Below are positions 34,755-45,772 of a stretch of DNA of 64,000 bases, piece by piece. The translations under genes and the position numbers were made by a program. This DNA is from Excoecaria cochinchinensis (taxonomy: Eukaryota; Streptophyta; Magnoliopsida; Malpighiales; Euphorbiaceae): contig CANTUQ010000060.1 in NCBI GenBank assembly GCA_947683425.1, positions 1,488,001 through 1,552,000 of the forward strand, given 5' to 3'. Each line of letters opens with the position of its first letter. The first letter of the stretch is position 1. The notes beneath the pieces were generated by a model that saw nothing but the letters and a program-made list of their open reading frames with translations, was not told the origin of the DNA and did no database searches.

Positions 34755-37271
34755 CTAATTCTTCCTGAGTAGCTTAAAAATTGGTTCGCACACCGAAGCG
34801 AGCTTGGAAATGAACTTACTGATGTACTGCAATTTACCCAAAAAACTCTGGACTTCCTTTCCCTTTCGAGGCGTTGGCATCTCGCTGATTGCCTTGACTT
34901 TATCGGGGTCCACTTCTATTCCCGGCATATCTTCATAGGTCCAGGCAAAGACTTTTTCATATTTTTTCAAAATTCTCTCAAATTTTATTCTCTCCTCAGG
35001 AGTTACATTGGATGCTATCAAAATTTCCTTTGGGTTTTTTAAAGTCCCGAGATTAAATGTGGTAGTATTGGTTGAGTTAATGTCAAATATAAATGATTCA
35101 TATTCGTGATCATGCATAATGAAATCATGAGAAACATTGCACAAGTAATCAAAGTCATTCATCTCATTGACAAACTTAGAGTTACAAGCATGATTGTCAA
35201 ATAGTTTGGGAATAAAATGTACATCAGAAAAATTATCATTAATGTCCTTTGTTGGTGCCGATGCTGAGGTCGATGGCCCGTCGTCTTGATTATCAGCTAT
35301 CTTCAGGCTCTTTAATTCTGGCACTGCCGCTCCATCTTCCATCATCTCTTTGCCCTTTGCCTGGGTAGCCAGCATACTTTCCGTGATAATCTCCTCGGGA
35401 ACCTCCCGATCCCATGCTAGAGTCTGATTGAAGATTTCCTCATCCCAGAAGGCTTCCACCGCCTTGACCATTCCCTCGGACCAGTTGAACACATCATTGA
35501 AGATTTCAAAACCAGGGGTAATCTTACCGCCAATCCACTGGGGCTTAGTCTCTCCATAGTAGGCACACGCCGATGCAGCTGGTACAAAACTTTCCAAAAT
35601 GTGCGGCACTTTTGCAGGCTTCTTTGCGGGCTTGTTCTTCTTGGCATCAACAGTGTAGCCCAAACCCTTCCTATCCTTTTGCCCCCTTGTGGCGACGGAC
35701 GCTTGAATCTCTTGTGAGCTCTTGCCCAAACCAGCCCCAAGGAGAAAACTCATCTTCTTCATCATGTTGACAACTTGGGGGCTTACCACTGACCCGTCTT
35801 CCTCATTCACCATAGCCACGTGAAACCCACTGAAAGGCTGCTTAGAAATCCCGAGCACTGACACTTGATTCTCACTAGCTGCTCTAATAGTCACAACCTG
35901 ACCTTCATGAGGGATCTTCATCATTTGATGGAGTGTAGATGGAACCCCCCCCCCCCCCCCCCCCCCCAATTTGTGAAACCAAGGCCTTCCTAGCAGCACG
36001 ACGAAGTTAGCCGGGATCGGCAGGACCACGAACTGAGCCTTGATCTCAACTGGCTCGGTCTTAACTTGCGCTTTAAAAGTCCCAGCAGCTTGCCTTCTCG
36101 AGTTGTCATAAGCAGTGATGGTCAAATCAGATTCGCTCAACATGCCCTCATTCAATCCAAGTGCAGGTAGCGCCACCAGCGGGCACACATTAATGGAGGA
36201 CCCGTCATCCACCATGACACAGGCCGTGTGTTTACCATTGATCTGAGCTCTGATGTACAGAGGGCGATTGTGATTACGACCCTCAATCGGCAGATTAGCA
36301 TCAATGTAAACTATGTTCTCCTCAGATCCCCCTTTCATAATGCCCAATAATTCGGAGGGTGAGATAGTGGTGGCAACTGTCGATTCACACAAGACTTCAA
36401 CCAGCTTCTGCCTATAGCTCGAGGATTGCCTCAATAAGTCCCAGATGGATATCTGTGCTGTTGTCCTCTTTAACTGTTTCAGGATCTGGTTCTCTTCTGT
36501 TTCCCGCTCCTTATTTGGGGGCACTGGATCCTGTTGTCTCTCAACCTCTGGCACCACTCTTCCACTGAGGGTAATAGCCTGCACCTCTTGCATTTCCTCT
36601 CCTTCACCGCCAGAGTTCCATACATCCTTCGGCTCGTCGGCCTCTTCAGTCTCGCTATCACCTGTTAAGTCCCAAGACTCTATCATGCCAACCTGAGCCC
36701 CTTCTTCACTAACCCCCCGCTCGGGACGGACAACTGCTGCATAATCATTACCGTAGAGGTCCCTTAACACATACCACTCTGGCAAGCTTGAACCTATCAT
36801 GAAAACAGGGGGAGGGACGGCGTTATACCCAGTATTCTTCTTCTTTTTCCTCTTTTCAGGGTCGGAGATCTGTTTGCTGTCAATGAGATCTTGGACCCGA
36901 TCCCTTAAAGTTCTGCAAGAGTCAGTGAGGTGACCGGTGTGTTGGTGGAAAGCACAGTATTGGTCCCCTCTATGGTTCGGCTGGCCATAGGTCTTAACTT
37001 GTCTGGCTGGTAACGGTTGGAGTTTTCCCTCTTTCATCAATCGTTCTAGGACCCAGGACAATGGCCTCCCCAAATTCGAATAGTGCCTCTGGTTCGCATT
37101 AGTGGCTGAAACTTCCGCTGTTTTGCCCACTCGGTTACTGCTGCTTCCGGCGCCACTCAACTTACTTCCCCCTTGGGTCTCGTAATTCTTCCGCACAAAA
37201 CTGTCACCATTGGCCTCTTTGCCAAGTACTCCGCTTCGGCTTCGATCGCTATGTCTTTTAAGGATTCCCAA
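34755..37271 (-). pseudogene. Gypsy pol: gag C-terminus, protease and truncated reverse transcriptase
   Basis: An 838-codon open frame. It holds the end of gag with GDQYCAFHQHTGHLTDSC, then an aspartic protease around VMVDDGSSINVCPL. A linker follows with FNLGTLKNPKEILIAS and KYEKVFAWTYEDMPGI. The frame then jumps directly to KVKAISEMPTPRKGKEVQSFLGKLQYI. The palm of the reverse transcriptase, including the YxDD loop, should lie between the last two blocks and is absent, an in-frame deletion of roughly 200 codons. A run of 23 C (35945-35967) encodes a poly-Gly stretch between WFHKLG and the following VPSTLHQ. Confidence 0.85.
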
Positions 37272-38173
37272 TCCTTAAGCCCTTTTATGTTAAGCCCCTC
37301 CCTCAAATACGGGCTCGCATTCTTGATAAACAATCTGATCTGGTCCGACGTATCGAGCTTCCTCTTCATTTCCATAACACGATTCCTCCACCGCGTAAGG
37401 TAGCCATGGAAAGATTCACTAAACTTTTGTTGCAAGAGTTCAAGGTCTTTTAGCGTCACTTCCATGCGGGTGCTGCAGTCATACTGTCTCATGAACTCAC
37501 CCGTAAGCAGATCCCAATCTTCTTTCGACCTCCTGTCTAAACCGTGGTACCAATCAATCATCGACCTCGTCAGATTAAAGCAGAAGTACTCCACCTTTTT
37601 CTTCTTGGTAAGACCCGTGCCCTTCATGATTAAGGCATACTGTTTAGGATGGGCTGAAGGGTCAGAAGTGCCATCGAACTTCGGTAAATTCGGCATCTTA
37701 AATCTCTACGACAGCAGCTCTTCCTCACCCAAGTCTACATCTTCGGGGATAACCCCCTTCTCGACCGATAACATCCGTGTGATGGCCTCCATCTTTTCCT
37801 CCATCTTCCTCATCACATCATCCTCTAGCTTAGGAACTCTGCACCTCACAGCTTGAGGGACTATTGGCTCATCTCCCTCTTCCTCTAAGAAATCATCCCT
37901 CGGGTCTGGAATCCTTACCCTTTGTTGCTCAACTGGTGCCACCACTCTAGGTTCAATAACTAGCTGTGGTACAGTAGTAGTTGGTATAGTGGTCTCCACA
38001 ACAGGTGTTTCGATCGGGTCAATAGTTGGAGCTCCAGACGGCTGTCCAGCGTGTGGTGTCATTTGGGCGATAAAGTTCCCCATCATGGCCAAAATCTTTC
38101 TTTCAAAATCTTCGAATCTCTTGTCCAAGTCTTATATTGTTATTGCACCCGAATCCTGGGGTAAATCTGCCAT
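37157..38173 (-). pseudogene. Gypsy gag, N-terminal and central parts
   Basis: The probable start ATG is at 38173 (MADLPQDSGAI), with a TAA at codon 14. The frame continues KRFEDFERKILAMMGNFIAQ to a second stop at 37706, where RFKMPNLPKFDGTSDP should continue. The central gag (37696-37157) has CFNLTRSMIDWYHGLD, FMRQYDC and FSESFHGYLTRWRNRV, the retrotransposon gag core. It overlaps the downstream frame by a frameshift at about 37.2 kb. Confidence 0.8.
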
Positions 38174-39107
38174 CACTGATCTAGTGGACTATTCCGAGCA
38201 AGAATCTGAGCTTCTATCCCAATCTGAACACGAACTAAGTGCTAACCCTGATGGATCGACTGTTGGATTTCTGACCAACCTTCCGCTGGGATCTCTGGAC
38301 CACTCAAATGAATCTATGATGGCTGAAAAACTCAAAATGGTCAGCATGATGCATGGATGACATTAGAGATGCATGATCGTGTTAATGCACTATAGACAAC
38401 CACATGCAAGCAAGTAAATCCTTTCACCCTTATCACTCCCACACACGAGGCAGTGCAGTCTCTTCCCTAGGTGGGCTTAGTTCACGAGTCAGCAGGGGAC
38501 CCGATGAGCGCGCGATGTGCATGGTGAAAAATCGGCAGCATAACACTCTTAGACTAATGAACATACGTATGAGTTTTGGCCATTACGTATTTGGACAATT
38601 CAACCAAGTTAAGGTGGGCTTACCGGGGCATGAAAGCCTTTGATAAAGGACCACTTAATTTGCTTGATTTTGTTTAATACGTGATGACCCATATCAGAAG
38701 CATTGTATTAAGGAGCATGCTACATAGGGGAAGTTTCTACTTGCCATTACATGGGCTTTGGTCAAGGTGATGAAATTTTAGGGCTACCCAAGCGTAGTCC
38801 CTGCCAACAGGTCTAGCTCATCACGAGCATGATGACCGATCAGGTCTCCATTTAATATACCAAAAGGTACAAGGCTTGGACTGGTGATTATCCTTGACAC
38901 TTCCCTACAATGAGTGAAAGTAGGGTCGTGCTTCGGGAACACACCGAGGTAAAGAGGGACCAACTATCGTAATTCTAAGGCTCTAAAATGCGATGCAATG
39001 CAATTTTGAAAAGAGATAGAATTTTAAGTTTTAAAAACCCAATTATAAATTTTAACCAAAGCACTTTCGGAGCGAAGCCTCAAATAAATTTCTAGTGGAG
39101 TTGCCAC
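38174..39107 (-). other. leader and primer-binding site of the minus-strand Gypsy element
   Basis: Untranslated leader homologous to 23.8-24.8 kb of the plus-strand relative (for example TTTTTCACCATGCAC, ACCTAGGGAAGAGACTGCA on the minus strand). The primer-binding site lies at about 39088-39106, next to the LTR. Confidence 0.65.
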
Positions 39108-40260
39108 TGTGACGCGCACCGAACCCAGCAAGAGCCCTCTAGGTGAATCTGCTTAGTATTTGAGGGACTGGTTCGTGTATTTTGATGCAATAAGACATCA
39201 TTGATGTATCCCTCCCAATGAAACATTGGGAAGAACCACCTAGCCTAATGGCACCTATAGGCGCCTTTGAGGTATCATGGAGTTGTCACCCAAGAAAATG
39301 GGAAAAGGTCTCTAACCTCTTATTGGTCAAGACCAGAGATTGGTGTTCGGAACTTTTCTCTTATTCATGCTTTGGTTAAGTATAAATGAGTTTTTAAACT
39401 TCTTAAAATTCTATCCCTCATCTAACACGGTCAATGCATTTAAATTAAATAGCGCAGTTGAAGCACGTAAAGGAAATAAATGAAAGCGATAAAGAAAACG
39501 ATAAATAAAAGCGATAAACACACAAGCACACAATAACAAGAGAATTGGGGGCGAAATACAACCCTAAGAAAAGAGGATGTGAATGGGGACGGAATACAAT
39601 CCCCAAAAATAAATAAAGTTGCCCCAAAATTAATTATAAGGGCCCAAAAAGAAATGAACATAAATTTAAAACACTCACACAAGATCAAAATAAAAGGACA
39701 TGCATAAATCGGGGGATTATTTTAGGAACATTGGTTCTTTCGCGCTTATTGAAGGTTTAGGAACATTGGTTCCTTTGCGTTTATTTGAAAAGGGTTCGAA
39801 GAGTCATTTTGGTTATTTGATGAAAACGGAAATTAGTGATCCCATTTTTGGAGAAAATTGACTCTTCATTTTAATTGTGGTGTTTTTATTATTGGGCTAA
39901 AATAAGAAAAATTGGTCCCAATTTTATTAGTAATAAACTTCAATTTAATTATAGAAATATTTTTGTGATTTTTTTTATCTCACGCGTGCATAAATAAAAT
40001 AAGTATTTACAAATAAGCACGAAATACATAAAGAGAGGGTTGAAATGATCTCACCAAATCGGGGGACTCATCTATGTGTTGCGACCCAACAGGGGGTACT
40101 GCGGGAAAGCTCACACAGTGCAACCCAAAACAAATCTCAGACAAAATAATGTCGAAAACATTAGTAAATGCTCTAATAAAATTAATCGAACAAATAATAA
40201 TGAAATAATGATAACAATAATAACCATGATAATAATGATAATAATAATGATAATAGTAAC

Positions 40261-40309
<49 letters not shown>

Positions 40310-40628
40310 GACATGGTAATAATTTAACAATAATGATAATGATAGTACAATAATAGTAGTGAGCATGAAAAGGACAATGGGAGCAAAATAATTATAATAA
40401 TAATAACAATAATAATGGTAAGGAAGAAGAAACTGGCGGCTAAAGGAAAAAAAAAACTGAAAATGAAGCCACACAAACTAGATTAAAGGAATCACAAAGA
40501 AAAAGAACAGATGAGTAACTATTAGTAGAGAAGCATTGGATAGGGAATATGACATTAACGGCAAGAAACAAAAATATTAACAGCCATGAATGGTAAATAA
40601 TATACAAAAGGAAAGTGAATGAGGAAAG

Positions 40629-41043
40629 AGATAGAAAACTGGAATTGTAGTAAAGAAGACTTTAATTCTTAAAAAGTATCTTCACGTTTTTCTATGTTAT
40701 TATTTAACAAGAACCACCAGCTATATATAGATTAGAATCGTATATAGCTGTTTTACAAGATTGGAAAGAAAGCTCATTATCTCCTATAACAGAGCAAATA
40801 TTATCTCCTATAACAGAGCAAATAAATAAAGATACAACATATCAATTAGCTGGAGTTCCCTTTATCTGTTGAGTTACCATTTTGTAGGAATTTGTTGCTC
40901 TTTGGAAGTCCTTGTCACCAACCATATTTCTTTTGGTAAATCTGTGAGTATAATCATCCTTATCACTCCATGATTTGTGGGACTCCTTATCACTCCATGT
41001 ACTCACAGTATTTTTGATAAGATGGGGTTGTTGATTGCTAATA
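40629..41043 (-). repeat. 3' LTR of the Copia element
   Basis: 415 bp; also encodes the last 66 codons and stop of the gag-pol frame. Contains a direct repeat of TTATCTCCTATAACAGAGCAAATA at about 40779-40824. Confidence 0.95.
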
Positions 41044-44000
41044 TCCCCCCGCAAACTGAGCCGTGGTTGAAGGCATAGTTTGGCACGAAAAAAAGAAAGG
41101 GCAGCTTTTGACATGGGTTTAGTAAAGATATCAGCAACCTGTTGACCAGAAGACACATGTTTAGTAACAAGTAATCCAAGAGCAACTCGTTCACGTACAA
41201 AGTGATAATCCAACTCGATGTGTTTACTCCGAGCATGAAAGACAGGATTGACAGTCATGTATAAAGCACTGATATTATCACAATAAAGGATTGGCAAAGG
41301 CAATTGAGAAACATGAAGATCCTTGAGAATATAAGTAAGCCATGTAAGTTCAGCAGCAGTATGAGCCATAGCACGATACTCAGCTTCAGTACTAGAGCGA
41401 GAGATTGTGTGTTGTTTCTTGGCACACCATGAAATTATATTTGTACCGAGAAAGGTGCAGTAACCGGTAGTGGACCGCCTCGTGGTGGGACATCCAGCCC
41501 AATCAGCATCAGAGAAAGCAGATAAGTTAAGAGTCGTATTTGAAGTAAGATGTAAGCCATGGTGAATTGTTCCTTTCAGATATCGCAAAATTCGTTGAAC
41601 CAAATGCCAGTGAGCAGTGGTAGGAGCATGCATGAACTGAGAAACATAATTAACACTAAAAGTTAAATCTGGACGTGTCAACGTGAGGTATTGAAGAGCA
41701 CCAACGATTCCACGAAAATGACTAGGATCAGCCACAGGAGAAGAACTAGTAACAAGTTTGGAATCAACAGTCAGAGGCGTAGGCATGGGCTTGCAATGAA
41801 GCATATTTGTTCGCTCAAGAATGGTGAGCGCATAGTGAGACTGGGACAAATGTAACCCGTCTGCAGTGCTAGAAATCTCAATACCAAGAAAATGATGTAC
41901 TGGACCTAAATCTTTCATAGAAAACTCACAACTCAAAATGTTAATAAAAGAGGTAACAAGCTCTATAGATGAGCCTGTAAGAATCATATCATCAACATAA
42001 AGAAGTAAAACTAGTGAACCTTGAAAAGAATGAAGAATAAAAAGAGAAGGATCAGCTAAACTGCAAAAGAATCCATAAGAGATAAGAAATTTACTGAGCC
42101 TATCAAACCAAGCACGTGGTGCTTGTTTCAAACCATACAAAGCACGCTGAAGCTTACAGACATGTGTAGGTTTCTGTTGATCAGCCATACCCGGTGGTTG
42201 TGCCATAAATATATCTTCAACAATGTTGCCGTGTAGAAAGGCATTTTTTACATCTAGTTGACGAATGGGCCAATGTCTGACAAGAGCAACAGTTAAGATG
42301 AGGCGAATCGTACCTGGTTTTACGACAGGAGAGAATGTCTCTGTATAGTCAATACCATCAATTTGATGGAAGCCTTTTGCGACTAATCGAGCTTTAAGAC
42401 GATCAAGGGTACCATTAGGTCGTAGCTTAGCCTTAAAAATCCATTTAGAACCAATGACATGCATATCTGGAGTACGTGGAACTAACTGCCATGTGTTGTT
42501 ATGATGCAGGGCAGTAATTTCATCAACCATGGCAGCTTTCCAGCCTGGGTGCGACAACGCTGATCTGATATTTTTTGGTTCACGGGGTATGGTATCAGAT
42601 GAAGTTACCATCAAGGCATACTTTGGATTTGGTTTAGTAACTCCAAGTTTGGATCTTGTTATCATCGGATGATGAGAATTTGGTGTTGTATGAGGTGGTG
42701 TCGGATTTATGGGAGGAGAAGCAGCAAGTTCAGGCACAAGATCAGAGTCGAGAGACACATGTGTAGGCACACAATTAATCAGACCAGAATTAGGCAATAG
42801 TGTGAGAAGGTTCAGATCGTCAGACATCTGACTAGGAAGAACAGGGTCAATATTATTTGCCGCAGGTGTTGCATTCGGTGAGGATTGTAGTGACTCCAAG
42901 CGATGAAGATCAACAGGTGGTAAAGGAGTAGAGTTTATTGATGTAGATATTTGGGAACAACTACCTGAAGAAAGAGAATTATTAGAAAAAGGTAACCAAG
43001 AATCAAAAATATTAATAACATGTGAAGTGGAAGCAGAAGGCAACGAAGATTTAAACGGAAAGATAGTTTCATCAAAAACCACATGTCGAGAAACAAAAAA
43101 TTTGCGACTGGGTGGATGAAAGCACTTATAGCCTTTATGCTTTTCACTATATCCTACAAAAACACACAAAATAGATTTAGGATCAAATTTATGTTTCCTT
43201 GCATCCCATGTATATGGAAAACATTTAGAACCAAAAACTCGAAGAGATGTGTATGTAGGATGAGCTCCATGCAATTTGAAATATGGAGTGTCAAAATGAA
43301 GAGTGGAAGATGGTAAGCGATTAATAAGAAAAACTGCTGTAGTAAAGGCTTCTACCCATAGAAAAAGAGGAGTATGACTATGAAATAACATTGTCATACC
43401 CAGTTCACGTATAATTCTGTGCCTTCTCTCAACCATACCTGTTTGTTCTGGAGTGTAAGGACAAGAAATTTGATGAATAATACCTGTTGCAAGAAAGTGA
43501 GATGATAATCTAGAGTTAACAAATTCACCTCCACCATCTGAGTGGAATATTTTTATTTTCTTATTAAATTGACGTGCAACATACTGCTCAAAAGCTAAAT
43601 AAGCAGCAAAAAAATCTGATTTATTTTTTAAGGGAATAATCCAAGTGTACTTGGAAAAATCATCAACCAAACATGCATAAAATTTGAACTTGCCAATAGA
43701 TAACACAGGGGCAGGTCCCCACAAATCACAATGAATTTTATCAAAAATACCAGAACTAGAATGTTCAGAAAGAGCAAATGGAAGTTTACTTAATTTTCCT
43801 AATTGACAACTATCGCATAAATGTTCAGTCCGTAAAGGACCTTGAACATCAATTAATCCTTTATTTTTTAATAACTGAATTGCTGAAAGTTGGGGATGTC
43901 CTAAGCGTTGGTGCCAAACATCTGCAGTGCCAGTTTTGAACCGATGAGAGAAGTGTGCTTCTGGTACAGCAGATAAGGTATACAAATTACCCTTCCTTTT

Positions 44001-45323
44001 CCCTGTTAGTAATTGTTGACCTGTTTTCCGTTCCTTTATACAAAAATCAACATCAGTAAATTCACAGTTAACAGGAAATTGAGACGTTAATTGACTTATT
44101 GAAAGCAGATTTTTTTTCAGATTTGGAACTAAAAGAACATCATGAAGAGGCATGGATTTTTCATTTTGCTTAATATGTGACTTACCAATACCTGTTATGG
44201 GTAAAGAAGAACCATCTCCTATTATAATTGAATCAGACCCAATATATTTATGAACATCAGTCAACATACCTTGTGTTCCAGTCATGTGGTTCGAAGCTCC
44301 TGTATCAGAAGTCCATTCTGTTTCAACAATGGAATTATCTAAAGTAAGAGCTGCAAGAGCATGTGGAATTTCATCATTTGTATTTGTCCGTTTCGGGATC
44401 CACCAACAAATTTTAGCAATATGACCAGGTTTCCCACAATATTGGCATGTTTCATTGCGATAAAGATCTCGCTCTGTTACTGTCATGCGTCGTTCTCCTG
44501 GAGGTGGCGGTCGTCGAGTGGTGGTTTCTGAGTTGTTTTGGTTTTGATTTTGAAATTGTTGTGCTTGAAATCCACGACCTGAGGAGGTAAAGCTGTTGCT
44601 GCGACTCCTTGAATTGGTGTGTGGGAGCTGTTTCTGTTGTTGACTGTAGAAAGCTAAATGTGGAGTGAGATGGGAAAGAGACACATCAGTTTGATTAGAG
44701 AACCAGTTGCGACGCTGATCAAGATTTTGCAACTGTGAAATCAGTTCATGGTAAGTAGGTCTTGGAGGTTTGAGCATGGTTGTAGTGAAAGTTTCATATT
44801 GTGGACCAAGACTCGTAAGAAGGCAAAACACTTTTTCTTTTTCTGGTATGGGTTTTCCAATAGCAGCAAGGTTATCACACAGACCTTTAAATATACGTAT
44901 GTGATCAGCAATGGTCTTGTTGTCATCTTTGCGAAGATAAGTCAGTTGTTGTCGCAGTGTAAACTCTCGCTCTTGAGAGTCTTGTGCATAAGCATCTTTC
45001 AATGCTTCCCAAACAGTATGTGCAGTATCTAAGCCAATGACAAGTCCAAGAGCTTCTTCTGAGAGGGTTCCGATGATCCAACCCCGGAGAAGTCGATCAG
45101 ACTTTTGCCAATTAATGAAATCTGTTGTCAACTGTGGTGTAGTGTTTGGTGTGTTTGAATCTGAGGTGATATATTTGGTTGGAGCTGGTGTTTCATTGGT
45201 GAGATGACCAACGAAATCTTGACTCTCAGCTAGTCCTAGAACCTGTTCTCTCCATAGTGGGTAATTGGATTGTGTGAGTTTTAGGGTGACAAAGTTGCCA
45301 ACGTTCAAGGATAATGAAGTCAT
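40842..45323 (-). CDS. Copia gag-pol polyprotein
   Basis: 1,493 residues, uninterrupted. Order: gag (1-290), zinc knuckle CQYC-GKPGH-IAKIC (293-306), protease DTGA (340-343), integrase zinc finger H471/H476/C503/C506, integrase catalytic D533, D596 and E632, reverse transcriptase (about 943-1185) with YVDD (1109-1112), and RNase H (about 1290-1400) with SSTEAEYRA. All catalytic residues are present. This order is diagnostic of Copia, where integrase precedes RT. The C-terminus runs through the polypurine tract (encoding RGD) into the 3' LTR, so the last 66 residues are LTR-encoded. The ATG at 45323 lies 24 bases after the primer-binding site. The lineage looks Ale/Retrofit-like, which is a judgement only. 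Confidence 0.95.
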   Translation of the reverse strand: MTSLSLNVGNFVTLKLTQSNYPLWREQVLGLAESQDFVGHLTNETPAPTKYITSDSNTPNTTPQLTTDFINWQKSDRLLRGWIIGTLSEEALGLVIGLDTAHTVWEALKDAYAQDSQEREFTLRQQLTYLRKDDNKTIADHIRIFKGLCDNLAAIGKPIPEKEKVFCLLTSLGPQYETFTTTMLKPPRPTYHELISQLQNLDQRRNWFSNQTDVSLSHLTPHLAFYSQQQKQLPHTNSRSRSNSFTSSGRGFQAQQFQNQNQNNSETTTRRPPPPGERRMTVTERDLYRNETCQYCGKPGHIAKICWWIPKRTNTNDEIPHALAALTLDNSIVETEWTSDTGASNHMTGTQGMLTDVHKYIGSDSIIIGDGSSLPITGIGKSHIKQNEKSMPLHDVLLVPNLKKNLLSISQLTSQFPVNCEFTDVDFCIKERKTGQQLLTGKRKGNLYTLSAVPEAHFSHRFKTGTADVWHQRLGHPQLSAIQLLKNKGLIDVQGPLRTEHLCDSCQLGKLSKLPFALSEHSSSGIFDKIHCDLWGPAPVLSIGKFKFYACLVDDFSKYTWIIPLKNKSDFFAAYLAFEQYVARQFNKKIKIFHSDGGGEFVNSRLSSHFLATGIIHQISCPYTPEQTGMVERRHRIIRELGMTMLFHSHTPLFLWVEAFTTAVFLINRLPSSTLHFDTPYFKLHGAHPTYTSLRVFGSKCFPYTWDARKHKFDPKSILCVFVGYSEKHKGYKCFHPPSRKFFVSRHVVFDETIFPFKSSLPSASTSHVINIFDSWLPFSNNSLSSGSCSQISTSINSTPLPPVDLHRLESLQSSPNATPAANNIDPVLPSQMSDDLNLLTLLPNSGLINCVPTHVSLDSDLVPELAASPPINPTPPHTTPNSHHPMITRSKLGVTKPNPKYALMVTSSDTIPREPKNIRSALSHPGWKAAMVDEITALHHNNTWQLVPRTPDMHVIGSKWIFKAKLRPNGTLDRLKARLVAKGFHQIDGIDYTETFSPVVKPGTIRLILTVALVRHWPIRQLDVKNAFLHGNIVEDIFMAQPPGMADQQKPTHVCKLQRALYGLKQAPRAWFDRLSKFLISYGFFCSLADPSLFILHSFQGSLVLLLYVDDMILTGSSIELVTSFINILSCEFSMKDLGPVHHFLGIEISSTADGLHLSQSHYALTILERTNMLHCKPMPTPLTVDSKLVTSSSPVADPSHFRGIVGALQYLTLTRPDLTFSVNYVSQFMHAPTTAHWHLVQRILRYLKGTIHHGLHLTSNTTLNLSAFSDADWAGCPTTRRSTTGYCTFLGTNIISWCAKKQHTISRSSTEAEYRAMAHTAAELTWLTYILKDLHVSQLPLPILYCDNISALYMTVNPVFHARSKHIELDYHFVRERVALGLLVTKHVSSGQQVADIFTKPMSKAALSFFRAKLCLQPRLSLRGDISNQQPHLIKNTVSTWSDKESHKSWSDKDDYTHRFTKRNMVGDKDFQRATNSYKMVTQQIKGTPAN

Positions 45324-45357
45324 GGTGAAAAGGGTAGGATCGTTTGCTCTGATACCA

Positions 45358-45772
45358 AGATAGAAAACTGGAATTGTAGTAAAGAAGACTTTAATTCTTA
45401 AAAAGTATCTTCACGTTTTTCTATGTTATTATTTAACAAGAACCACCAGCTATATATAGATTAGAATCGTATATAGCTGTTTTACAAGATTGGAAAGAAA
45501 GCTCATTATCTCCTATAACAGAGCAAATATTATCTCCTATAACAGAGCAAATAAATAAAGATACAACATATCAATTAGCTGGAGTTCCCTTTATCTGTTG
45601 AGTTACCATTTTGTAGGAATTTGTTGCTCTTTGGAAGTCCTTGTCACCAACCATATTTCTTTTGGTAAATCTGTGAGTATAATCATCCTTATCACTCCAT
45701 GATTTGTGGGACTCCTTATCACTCCATGTACTCACAGTATTTTTGATAAGATGGGGTTGTTGATTGCTAATA
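45358..45772 (-). repeat. 5' LTR of the Copia element
   Basis: 415 bp; by eye no difference from the 3' LTR. The TATATATAG stretch at about 45450-45460 may be part of the promoter. Confidence 0.95.

Larger units (their letters stand above)
40629..45772 (-). mobile_element. intact Ty1-Copia retrotransposon
   Basis: LTRs at 40629-41043 and 45358-45772, both 415 bp and apparently identical, flanked by TSD GAAAG (40624-40628 and 45773-45777). Read on the minus strand, the primer-binding site TGGTATCAGAGC (45357-45346), complementary to initiator tRNA-Met, directly follows the 5' LTR. A polypurine tract GGGGGGA (41044-41050) directly precedes the 3' LTR. The LTR ends are TATTAG...CTATCT, a non-canonical TA..CT type rather than TG..CA. 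With a single full-length gag-pol frame this is the youngest and most complete element in the window, probably capable of transposition. Confidence 0.95.
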
